Assembly (NCBI GenBank): GCA_017534745.1
Contig: JAFXVX010000002.1
Coordinates: 1 to 64,000 of the forward strand
DNA from: Bacteroidales bacterium
GTDB taxonomy: Bacteria > Bacteroidota > Bacteroidia > Bacteroidales > UBA932
Direction of reading: 5' to 3'
Length of the DNA stretch: 64,000 nt
In this document: positions 17,370 to 25,091 of the stretch, in pieces
How the letters are laid out: each line of letters starts with the position of its first letter
How positions within the stretch are numbered: the stretch's first letter is position 1
Position numbers and translations under genes: made by a program
Notes under the pieces: model-generated
The model's input: only the letters and a program-made list of their open reading frames with translations
Told to the model about the DNA's origin: nothing
Database searches by the model: none

Positions 17370-17396
17370 CGCCCTCGCGCATAAAACGCGGGGGCG
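17370..17396 (+). terminator. Stem-loop after the CotH-type gene
   Basis: CGCCCTCGCG and CGCGGGGGCG pair over 10 positions (one G-T) with a 7-base loop, 20 bases past the stop codon. There is no T-run directly after it, so it is a weak or factor-dependent terminator at best. Confidence 0.5.
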
Positions 17397-17422
17397 CGCT
17401 TGCATTTGTAAAGATTTTTAAA

Positions 17423-17430
17423 TACCTTTG
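17423..17430 (+). promoter_or_regulatory. -7 box of the fimbrillin-type operon
   Basis: TACCTTTG is a full match to TAnnTTTG. A TTTG at 17405-17408 lies 14 bases upstream, closer than the usual 19 or so. The predicted 5' leader to the first small ORF is about 90 bases and AT-rich. Confidence 0.55.
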
Positions 17431-17528
17431 TGGGATTTTTTGGCTTGATGCGGGCATTTTCAATCCACCATTAAAAGATAACGGGCCGAAAATCAATGAA
17501 TTAGATAATCGAAATGTTAGCAGCTAAT

Positions 17529-17705
17529 ATGAAGAAAAGAGTACAATTTTCGTCACCGCGGATTCTTCAGGAAGTGAAAATTTCCGCCGAGATCAGTTTT
17601 CTCGCATCGGTGGTTGACCAGATTCAGCCTATCGAATCCATCGGGCAGGAGGTGAAGGAGTACAACTTCGCCGACGAGACTCAGTTTAACCACGAGTGGG
17701 AGTAG
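17529..17705 (+). CDS. Small protein at the head of the fimbrillin-type operon
   Basis: 58 residues from ATG 17529 (MKKRVQFSSPRILQEVKISA); an ATG at 17514 adds five residues. There is no signal peptide or membrane segment. The chain is polar and ends in a Glu/Asp/Asn-rich stretch, YNFADETQFNHEWE. It stops 12 bases before the next ORF and is followed at once by a strong Shine-Dalgarno sequence (AGGAGG, 17704-17709). It is not a family I can name. Its place as first gene before a run of surface lipoproteins suggests a cytoplasmic regulator, a chaperone-like partner or a translational leader. Its codon use resembles that of its neighbours, which favours a real gene. Confidence 0.6.
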   Translation: MKKRVQFSSPRILQEVKISAEISFLASVVDQIQPIESIGQEVKEYNFADETQFNHEWE

Positions 17706-17717
17706 GAGGAAGCCGTG

Positions 17718-18887
17718 ATGAGAACAAGAACAGCATTTGCGGCCTCGCTTCTTGCCCTCGCCGTCCTCGCGGCGGGCTGCAAGAAGTCCGGCTTCTGGTC
17801 CCCCACCCCGGGAGAGCAGATCCGCTTCCGCGCAGTGAGCAACTGCGCCGGCGGCACTGAAACGAAGACCGCCTACAGCGGCGAGTATTTCACCGTGACC
17901 GAAGGCGGATATTCGGGCAAGTACGAGCGTATCGACTGGGTGACTGGCGACGACATCACCGTCGCCTATATTTCCTACACCGACGGCACCGACTTCCTTG
18001 TTAACGCCGACGCCTACGTGGTCGATGAAATCAAAAATCCCTCCCAGCAGGTCGCCTTCGCCGGCATCCGTCCGAAATACGGCAACGGCCTTAAATGGAC
18101 GGACAGGGCGAACCACGAGTTCTACTCCTGCTATCCTGACGTCAGCAGCGACGAAGACTTCGCCTTCGAGCTGAGCGCCGGCGGCATCACTGCGGCCGTG
18201 CCCTTCGATTTCCCCCAGGCGCAGCAGCTGACCCGCAGCGAGAGCGACGAGAACGTGTTCCTTCCGGACATGGCCCATGCTCCGATGCTTTCCGGCTCCG
18301 GCGGCGCCATTTCGACGGAAGGGGATGTCTCCCTTACGTTCGACCCCCACTTCACCGCCTTCGAGTTCCAGGTCACCGCGAAGGAGGGCGACAGTTTCAC
18401 CGTCAACAGCTTCACCCTCACCAGTGAGAACCACAACATCACCGGCCGCTTCATCTGGACCATGGTCGATCCTGCCAACGGCACATGGAAGGATGTCGAG
18501 AAAGAGGGTGCCGTGCACAACACGGCGACCGTCGATTTCGCGGCCCTCAACAACGATGAGCCCCTAGCCCTCAACGACAGCAAGACCATCACCTTTACCG
18601 TTATCGTCTGCTGCCCCGAGAAGGTCGAGGTCGATCCCGAGCACTCCGACCCCTCCAACTACAACCTCAACGACCTCACCATCACCTTCAACATCAACAA
18701 GGACGGCGAGCCGGTCAACCGTTCGCTCAAGCTTGCAAACAGCGGCGGCAACTACCTGAGCTTCCGCCGCAACCGCAAGCACCGCATAACCGGTATCGCG
18801 GTTCCGCTCAACCTCCCCGTTTACGGCTGGTTTGAAATGCCTTCCGACTCCGATGCCGGCGGCTACACAAATGAGGATTGGGACTAA
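17718..18887 (+). CDS. Fimbrillin-like surface lipoprotein 1
   Basis: 389 residues from ATG 17718 (a GTG lies directly before, at 17715); AGGAGG stands 8 bases upstream. The lipoprotein signal is LLALAVLAAGC. After the signal come the marks of the fimbrillin / Mfa-like superfamily: a TKTAY motif near residue 48, then YERIDWVTGDDITVAYIS, and later strands ending in ITFTVIVCCPE and KHRITGIAVPLNLPVYGW. In this family the protein is exported as a lipoprotein and, in true fimbrillins, cleaved at Arg by a gingipain-like protease before polymerising by strand exchange. Here it could be a fimbrial subunit or a non-polymerising surface protein. First of six similar genes in a row. Confidence 0.72.
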   Translation: MRTRTAFAASLLALAVLAAGCKKSGFWSPTPGEQIRFRAVSNCAGGTETKTAYSGEYFTVTEGGYSGKYERIDWVTGDDITVAYISYTDGTDFLVNADAYVVDEIKNPSQQVAFAGIRPKYGNGLKWTDRANHEFYSCYPDVSSDEDFAFELSAGGITAAVPFDFPQAQQLTRSESDENVFLPDMAHAPMLSGSGGAISTEGDVSLTFDPHFTAFEFQVTAKEGDSFTVNSFTLTSENHNITGRFIWTMVDPANGTWKDVEKEGAVHNTATVDFAALNNDEPLALNDSKTITFTVIVCCPEKVEVDPEHSDPSNYNLNDLTITFNINKDGEPVNRSLKLANSGGNYLSFRRNRKHRITGIAVPLNLPVYGWFEMPSDSDAGGYTNEDWD

Positions 18888-18899
18888 AGACGCAGAAAG

Positions 18900-20315
18900 A
18901 TGAAAAAAGCATATATACTCATTTCGCTCCTTGCGCTGACCGCTCTGGCGGCCTGCCACAAGAATTCCGAGCTCCAGGGTTCCGATCCCGTCCGCCTCGA
19001 AGATGCCAAGGTGCTCACCTTCAAAGTTTCGGCGGCGAGTATCGGCACCAAATCACATTTTGCGGACAACGCGTCCGAGCTTTCCGGAGAGACCGCGTCC
19101 CTCGTCTGGGACGAGACCGACCGCATCGGCGTCATCGCCGTGCCCTTCAACCCCGAAACCCAGGACTACGACTTCGACCTCGTGGCCGATGAAGACCACG
19201 TCTGCATCGCAGCCTTCTACGGCATTGACGAGGAAAGCGGCAACGCCATCTTTGCGGCGACCGAGCACAACAAGTCCTGGTGGGCTGCCAAGGGCTCGGA
19301 AGAGGGCGACACCAGGGATTACACCTCTGATGAAAGCCTCTACGGCATATTCGCCTACTACCCCGCTAACGAGAAGACCCCATTCCGCCTCCGCGCCAGC
19401 AACATGGACGTCTTTTCAGACGACGAGGAGGGCATCCTGGTCGATCACGTCTATGCTCCCACCGCAAATATTCCGCGGGTGCAGGACGGTGTCAACTACA
19501 ACAACTACCACATCCTCTACGACACCTCCCACATCCCCGTAATCGGGACCATTGACACCGGCGTGCTCGTCAGCGCCAGGGACCTCAAGGACAACAAGTC
19601 CATCACCCTGAACTCCTTCAAGCCCATCAACGCCATACTCCGTTTCAAAGTCAAGAAGACAGCCGATTCCAGTGTCGAGTCGATCGATTCCCTGCGTATC
19701 TCGATAAAGAACGACCTCTTTGGACGGAACGGAGACAGCAATACCAGCGTATCCTACCACGGCGTGTACGCCGACATTTCCTACTACTACAATTCTTCCT
19801 ACCTCACGACAGTGGGAATCACAGGCTCCGGCATCCCTCCGCTCATGTTCTCGAAGCAGTGCCAGAACCATATAAAGGAAATGTATTACGAAGAGGAAGG
19901 AGACGAGGAGTGGGAGGACTGGGAGGAGCTGATGAACCGCGCAGTGGTTTCAGCCAATCCCCACCTCATCCCCTACATGGACGGACTTCGCATCGGGGAT
20001 CTCCACACCAACCCCAGCGTGTCCGCCCGGTTCTCCACCCCGGTCGCGGTGTCCACCACCGAGTCCGACTACTACTACCTCGTGGTCTTCCCGACATACA
20101 ACTCCCTCTTTGAAGAGGAAAATGTCTGCACCGCCAGATTCGAAGCCTTCAGCGGAGGCTCGCGAGTTATGATGGCCGAGAAGCAGCTTCCTGAATCAGG
20201 CTTCCTGCCCGGATACCGCTACAACTTCATCGTCACCCTCGGCGAGGGCGTGACGATTGAAGGATCCGATGCCGGAAGTTACACTCTTATTGACGAAATA
20301 TCCCTCGAGAAATGA
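18900..20315 (+). CDS. Fimbrillin-like surface lipoprotein 2
   Basis: 471 residues. Signal with lipobox LTALAAC. The early motif SIGTKSHF and SLVWDETDRIGVIAVPF fit the start of the Mfa-like fold; the C-terminal end has LPESGFLPGYRYNFIVTLGE, a strand shared in form with its neighbours. An acidic, low-complexity insert (YEEEGDEEWEDWEELM) lies near residues 325-340. Tyr-rich stretches such as DISYYYNSSYL and ESDYYYLVVFPTY are typical of these beta-sandwich proteins. The stop overlaps the next ATG by four bases. Position and sequence suggest that it forms a complex or filament with the other products of the operon. Confidence 0.72.
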   Translation: MKKAYILISLLALTALAACHKNSELQGSDPVRLEDAKVLTFKVSAASIGTKSHFADNASELSGETASLVWDETDRIGVIAVPFNPETQDYDFDLVADEDHVCIAAFYGIDEESGNAIFAATEHNKSWWAAKGSEEGDTRDYTSDESLYGIFAYYPANEKTPFRLRASNMDVFSDDEEGILVDHVYAPTANIPRVQDGVNYNNYHILYDTSHIPVIGTIDTGVLVSARDLKDNKSITLNSFKPINAILRFKVKKTADSSVESIDSLRISIKNDLFGRNGDSNTSVSYHGVYADISYYYNSSYLTTVGITGSGIPPLMFSKQCQNHIKEMYYEEEGDEEWEDWEELMNRAVVSANPHLIPYMDGLRIGDLHTNPSVSARFSTPVAVSTTESDYYYLVVFPTYNSLFEEENVCTARFEAFSGGSRVMMAEKQLPESGFLPGYRYNFIVTLGEGVTIEGSDAGSYTLIDEISLEK

Positions 20316-21487
20316 AAAAGACCATAATAATATCAGCACTTCTCGTCCTTTCCCTTGCCGGGTGCAAGAGAGAGATGGCATCGGAAGACAACCACCCGTT
20401 CTACCGGCTGCCTTCCGACGGGATGACTTTCAGGGCGGCAAACGCCGGCTGTGTAGGGAAATCCACGTTCAAGAATCTGGACATCGACGGCCAGCTCGTG
20501 TGGGACGAGCATGACGTCCTCGCCGTCTATGCAGTAAATACGGCGGCTGAGGAGAGCCAGATCGCGGGGACCTGCGTCAGCGGCCTGGCCTACATCGATC
20601 CGGCCTTTGCCGGAGAGACCAGCGCCGAGTTCAAATCCACGCTTTCGGAATCGCAGTGGTACGACGGAGCGGCGAGCAGATGGTTCTTCGCGACATACCC
20701 CAGCATTGACCTCTCCACCATGCAGAAACTCCAGACCGCCGGCGGAGAAGACCCGGAGAACCCCGGAGTTTACAATTACTATCACCTCCTTCCCGTTTAC
20801 GTAAATGACGAGCAGGAGTACGCCGCTGGGTTCCGGAGCTATCACACCATGATCAGCGACGGAGGTACTTTCCAAAGCGGTGAGACCGTAAGTTTCGGCG
20901 CCTTCCGCCCCGCGACCTCCCTCATTCGCTTCCGCATGAAAACTGCAAGCGGCTCTTCGTGCCGCATCGGGGAGGTCTCCTTCAAGTTCGGCTACGACTG
21001 GGCGTACGATTACCTCCAGTCCGACCCGAGAACATCCCTGGCGGGGGTTCGCCTTATGAAGGTTAATCCCGGCAACAGGACCATTACTTTTGATCCCGAC
21101 CTGTCAGGTTACGCCCATGAAAGTTCAGTCTCCCTGGAATTCCTTATCGGCGGCGATTCTGAAAACGGAGGGGGGATCGAGATCGGCAGCGAGTATTCCG
21201 ATTATTATTATATAGCGGTACTCCCCACGGTCAGCATCCCCGACGGCAAAGAAATGCTTCTGCGCATAGAGGCCGACGCCTACGAGCTGTGGGAAGAGAA
21301 CTACAAGGAAAACGGATACACCCTGATGGTCCCGGCTCCGGGCACCCTTGCCACAGTCGGTTTCGAGGCCGGCAAGTGCTACTCCTTTGCAATCACCCTC
21401 GAGGACGGCGGACTCTCCGTCGGCTACGAAGGTAATTTCGTTCTTGGTTCTTATGATATTAACACTGAATGGGGACAGGAGAATTAG
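20312..21487 (+). CDS. Fimbrillin-like surface lipoprotein 3
   Basis: 391 residues. Lipobox LVLSLAGC. FRAANAGCVGKSTFKNLDID and QLVWDEHDVLAVYAVN correspond to the TKT/W-D-x-x-D region of the family; TVSFGAFRPATSLIRFRMK, SDYYYIAVLPTVSIPDG and FEAGKCYSFAITLEDG are the later conserved strands. It begins in a 4-base ATGA overlap with the previous gene. No DNA-level repeat with its neighbours is obvious, so the copies have diverged long ago rather than arisen by recent duplication. Confidence 0.72.
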   Translation: MKKTIIISALLVLSLAGCKREMASEDNHPFYRLPSDGMTFRAANAGCVGKSTFKNLDIDGQLVWDEHDVLAVYAVNTAAEESQIAGTCVSGLAYIDPAFAGETSAEFKSTLSESQWYDGAASRWFFATYPSIDLSTMQKLQTAGGEDPENPGVYNYYHLLPVYVNDEQEYAAGFRSYHTMISDGGTFQSGETVSFGAFRPATSLIRFRMKTASGSSCRIGEVSFKFGYDWAYDYLQSDPRTSLAGVRLMKVNPGNRTITFDPDLSGYAHESSVSLEFLIGGDSENGGGIEIGSEYSDYYYIAVLPTVSIPDGKEMLLRIEADAYELWEENYKENGYTLMVPAPGTLATVGFEAGKCYSFAITLEDGGLSVGYEGNFVLGSYDINTEWGQEN

Positions 21488-21490
21488 GCT

Positions 21491-22912
21491 ATGAAGACAA
21501 GATTTATATTGATTTTTGCGGCATTCGCCGTCCTTTTCGCCTCCTGTGAGAAAAACCGGCTGGCATCTTCCGCGGATCCTGCCAGCGATAAGGTCATCGT
21601 CGCCCTCTCCCTTGACAATTCGACAAGGGGAGACGACAGCATCGATGGCATATTCTTCCCCGACGCGGATAACAGCGGCACCATCATCTTCGGCCGCGGC
21701 TATTTCACGGTAATGTCCGTCCCCGTCAATGCCGACGGAGAGACACTTGATTGGGAAAAGGCCATTGTGGACTCTCCCAGAGACGCACGCACCAAGAAAG
21801 ACAAAACTTTCTCCAGGGTAATGTACTGCGCGACCGGCAAAAACACGGCCGAGTGGTTCGCCAACGACAAAGGATATGGCTGCATCTTCTTCGCGGTGAT
21901 TGCCGGGAACAGCAATTACAACTCGTTCGGAACAACTATCCGTTATTTGCAGATTGTCAATAATGTGGAGAATCCCGGCGACTACACCGAAAACATCCTC
22001 CGCGAAGAATACTACAGCTCTCAGGTCAATCAGCCCATCCGCACCTACACGATAGGCGGGATTGATAAAACCTTCGTCAAGGCCTACCTGCCGATGGACG
22101 GCTCCGGCAGATCCACTTGGGACAAGCGCAACTGGGAGGAATACGGAGAAGTCGATTTCAGCTCCACTGACCATATCATCGGGGCACATTCCGGAATCGT
22201 TTCCCGGGAGGACGTCCTTGAAAGCAAGTTCGTCAATTTCAGCGCATTCGCCCCCTGCGGAGCCCTGCTTCGCTTCAATATGAAACTTTCGGAAGGCTCC
22301 ATGACCATCTCAAGAGTGGACGCCACTATCGAAAACACCGGCGACAACATGGCGGGCTCCTGCTTCATGGACTTCAGCGACTACCAGAATAATAATTATC
22401 CGCTCTACTCCGTGAAGTCCCTCTCTTCCGAGACCGGCATCGACCTCATAAACACGGATGTGCTCTATACCGCCTACTACCTCCAGGATGACGGCGAGAC
22501 CTACGACACGACCTACACCCTTAACTGGGAGGACAAGGAAGGACAGCCGCAAAGCATGACCTTCGGTCCACAGTCCTGGCCTTTCAATACAACGTTTGAC
22601 AGCAGATATGTGAGCAGTTGGACATACTATGACTATGACAAGGAATACGAAAGGTGGAGCCAGATGACGCTCTCTACCACCCCGTCAGAGAAATACACCT
22701 ACATCGGTCTCCTTCCACAGACTCGTGGTCTGAGCGAAGACAGCCGTATCGTATTCAAAATCTACGACGCCGAGGGAGATATCATCAGCACTGTGAAGAA
22801 AAAACTTCCCGACGGAGGTTTCCGAAGCGGCGTCCGCTACGACTTCACTTTAACGTTCCCGGTCTATGGCATAGGTACTGACGCCGGAAAGTATGACACG
22901 GTTGTATGGTAA
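21491..22912 (+). CDS. Fimbrillin-like surface lipoprotein 4 (divergent)
   Basis: 473 residues. Lipobox VLFASC. The N-terminal third departs from the other members: the early motif is STRGDDSIDGIFFP and the W-D-x-x-D region is not clear. The middle and C-terminal parts fit the pattern (KFVNFSAFAPCGALLRFNMK, EKYTYIGLLPQTRGLSED, FRSGVRYDFTLTFP). It starts a few bases after gene 3 with a purine-rich site (ACAGGAGAA) before the ATG. Assignment rests on position, lipobox and C-terminal similarity. Confidence 0.65.
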   Translation: MKTRFILIFAAFAVLFASCEKNRLASSADPASDKVIVALSLDNSTRGDDSIDGIFFPDADNSGTIIFGRGYFTVMSVPVNADGETLDWEKAIVDSPRDARTKKDKTFSRVMYCATGKNTAEWFANDKGYGCIFFAVIAGNSNYNSFGTTIRYLQIVNNVENPGDYTENILREEYYSSQVNQPIRTYTIGGIDKTFVKAYLPMDGSGRSTWDKRNWEEYGEVDFSSTDHIIGAHSGIVSREDVLESKFVNFSAFAPCGALLRFNMKLSEGSMTISRVDATIENTGDNMAGSCFMDFSDYQNNNYPLYSVKSLSSETGIDLINTDVLYTAYYLQDDGETYDTTYTLNWEDKEGQPQSMTFGPQSWPFNTTFDSRYVSSWTYYDYDKEYERWSQMTLSTTPSEKYTYIGLLPQTRGLSEDSRIVFKIYDAEGDIISTVKKKLPDGGFRSGVRYDFTLTFPVYGIGTDAGKYDTVVW

Positions 22913-22929
22913 AGAAGGAGGAGAAAAAG

Positions 22930-25074
22930 ATGAAAACTTTAAAGAATATTTTCACCGCGGCGGCACTTCTCGCAGCAATGGTTTCCTGCAGGAAGGAAGT
23001 TGCCGCTCCGGCCGCTCCCGCTTCCGAAGGCGATTTCACCGAATGTGAGGGAATGACCTTCAAGGCCTACGCATCTCCCAGGACAAGGGTTCACTTCGAA
23101 TCCTCGGACGAAGGGACCTCCAATGAAGGTCTCCTTTACTGGGACGCCACCGACAGGGTCGGCATCATGTCCGTGTACCTTAACAATGAAGGGGATGATT
23201 TTGCATCCAAGATTGACGGCTATATAGCAAGCGCCGCCGCTGAAGCCTACTTCAACGACCACGGGTACTCCGGCCAGTCACTGAACAAATACATCACGTC
23301 CGTAATAGCCAAGGTCGTCCCGGACGACCCGGCCTCCTCGGCCACCCTCTATGCCCCGCTCGGCAAGGAAGACTGGTTCGCCAACAGCGACGAAGCCGAG
23401 GACGGGAAGGCCGCCTACTACGATTTCATAGGCATCTATCCCATGTCCAGCGCCCCGGTATTCCAACTGGTCGCCAAAGACAATGACGACAATCCCATAG
23501 TGGGGGTCCATGTCAACGTCCCCAATGGGCAGTCATCCGCTCAAGGATTCGGCAGTTATCAGGTCTGTATGGATTGCGGACTCGAGAACACCGGCAGCGC
23601 CCCCTACGGAGCGTATTCGATGGGCGGCATACTGGGCGACAGCGAGAGTGTCGTCTTCGACAATTTCTCTCCGCTCACCGCAATGCTCGAGTTCGACATA
23701 AAGTCCGACACTGACACCCCGGTCCTTCTCAGCCAAATTCAAATGTACACCGAGAACCACGACGTTACATTTGGAGGCTCCGCCTTTGCAAGTGCCGAAG
23801 GATGGAACAAATTCATCTTCCCCGACCGTTGGGAAAGCCCGGGAGGCAGTTTTATGCACCTTAACGTGCAGGATGTCAGCAGGTTTGGCCACAACGGCTA
23901 TCCGACCATCACTTCAACCTCCACAGGCGACGTCTTCCGCATGGTCGTACTACCATCGTACAAGGCGTATCCCGGCTTCCCTTCCTGGTGCGCTTCCTAC
24001 GGCGGCGAGAAACTCATTTTTGAGGGCCTTGATCCCAGCGGCAACGTAGTATTTACGGCGACAAAGGTCATCCCCGAGAACGGCTTCGAGCCCGGGAAAC
24101 GTTACAAGTTCACCCTTGACTTTACAACGGCTGTAAAGAAGCCCCTCGAGGGACAATACTCCGTGTCACTCACTAAAAAAGTGGAATTCTCCAGAGGCAA
24201 TCTCTACTACAACCCTGAAGGAGGCTGGGATTATGAAGGCTTCTACTACAGGAGATGGAACTTCTTCGAGACCCAGTACACACGCTGGAACTGGAGCGAC
24301 ACCTATGCCCTTCCTGAGGAATACTCCGGATTCGACATGTTCGGATGGGCGACCGCCGGCACAGGCAGCGCAGACGGGAACCACGTTGAATACCAGCCCT
24401 GGTCTTCTTCCTCCGACCCTTACTCATACGGTCCCTCGCTGAGCACGCTGAGCGCCGGCACGCCATGGGCGGGCCAGTCCTGCGAGCCCTACTGCGAGTG
24501 GGGCAGGAATCCCAACCTTGAGATCTGCGTCGGCCGCGACTGGCGCACCCTTTCGGCAGATGAGTGGAATTATCTTCTCAACACCAGGAGCGCCTCGACA
24601 GTCAACGGCGTACCCAATGCCCGCTTTGTCAAGGGAAGGATTTACGGATACCCGGGTATCATCATCTTCTCCGACAGTTTCGGTGATAAATATGCCGCCG
24701 GCCAGCAATCCCAGTTCGGTTCAAACATCAACGATCCCACGGCAGGATTTGATGATTTTGATATCTATCCGGATAATGATATGGAGATTGCCGGATATGT
24801 GTTCCTTCCGGTCTGCGGCCTGAGGGAGGGCGGAAACATCGCCGAGACCTCGACTCTCGGCGCCTACTGGACAAGCACTCCCTACGATGACTGCGATGCC
24901 CTCGGACTCATGTTCGACAGCAGCAACCTGAGCGCTTCGTACCGCTTCAGCCGCTTCCTTGGCCTTAACGTCCGCCTTGTGAGGGATTATGAACCTCCAT
25001 ACGCTCCCGTCATCCCCGATGCGCCGGGCGCAGGTGAGTATCATGACGGCGGCAATCCGTTTGTGGGCAACTAA
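22930..25074 (+). CDS. Fimbrillin-like lipoprotein 5 with extra C-terminal domain
   Basis: 714 residues from ATG 22930, chosen because AAGGAGGAG (22914-22922) precedes it and a lipoprotein signal (LLAAMVSC) follows; an upstream ATG at 22906 overlaps the previous gene. Residues 1 to about 395 are a fimbrillin-type part (TRVHF, LLYWDATDRVGIMSVYL, SPLTAMLEFDIKSD, FEPGKRYKFTLDF). Residues about 400-700 are a second domain common in Bacteroidota surface proteins, beginning GQYSVSLTKKVEFSRGNLYY, with FDMFGWATAGTG, GRDWRTLSADEWNYLL, IIIFSD, GYVFLPVCGLREGG and GAYWTSTPYDD, ending NVRLVRD. That part looks like a C-type-lectin-like / FISUMP fold and may be the ligand-binding tip. Confidence 0.75.
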   Translation: MKTLKNIFTAAALLAAMVSCRKEVAAPAAPASEGDFTECEGMTFKAYASPRTRVHFESSDEGTSNEGLLYWDATDRVGIMSVYLNNEGDDFASKIDGYIASAAAEAYFNDHGYSGQSLNKYITSVIAKVVPDDPASSATLYAPLGKEDWFANSDEAEDGKAAYYDFIGIYPMSSAPVFQLVAKDNDDNPIVGVHVNVPNGQSSAQGFGSYQVCMDCGLENTGSAPYGAYSMGGILGDSESVVFDNFSPLTAMLEFDIKSDTDTPVLLSQIQMYTENHDVTFGGSAFASAEGWNKFIFPDRWESPGGSFMHLNVQDVSRFGHNGYPTITSTSTGDVFRMVVLPSYKAYPGFPSWCASYGGEKLIFEGLDPSGNVVFTATKVIPENGFEPGKRYKFTLDFTTAVKKPLEGQYSVSLTKKVEFSRGNLYYNPEGGWDYEGFYYRRWNFFETQYTRWNWSDTYALPEEYSGFDMFGWATAGTGSADGNHVEYQPWSSSSDPYSYGPSLSTLSAGTPWAGQSCEPYCEWGRNPNLEICVGRDWRTLSADEWNYLLNTRSASTVNGVPNARFVKGRIYGYPGIIIFSDSFGDKYAAGQQSQFGSNINDPTAGFDDFDIYPDNDMEIAGYVFLPVCGLREGGNIAETSTLGAYWTSTPYDDCDALGLMFDSSNLSASYRFSRFLGLNVRLVRDYEPPYAPVIPDAPGAGEYHDGGNPFVGN

Positions 25075-25091
25075 TGATGGAGGACAATGCT

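Noticed and set aside
15964..17496. Minus-strand open frame of 510 codons opposite the CotH-type gene
   Set aside because: Val/Gly/Asp-rich antisense shadow; the plus strand has a lipobox and CotH motifs.
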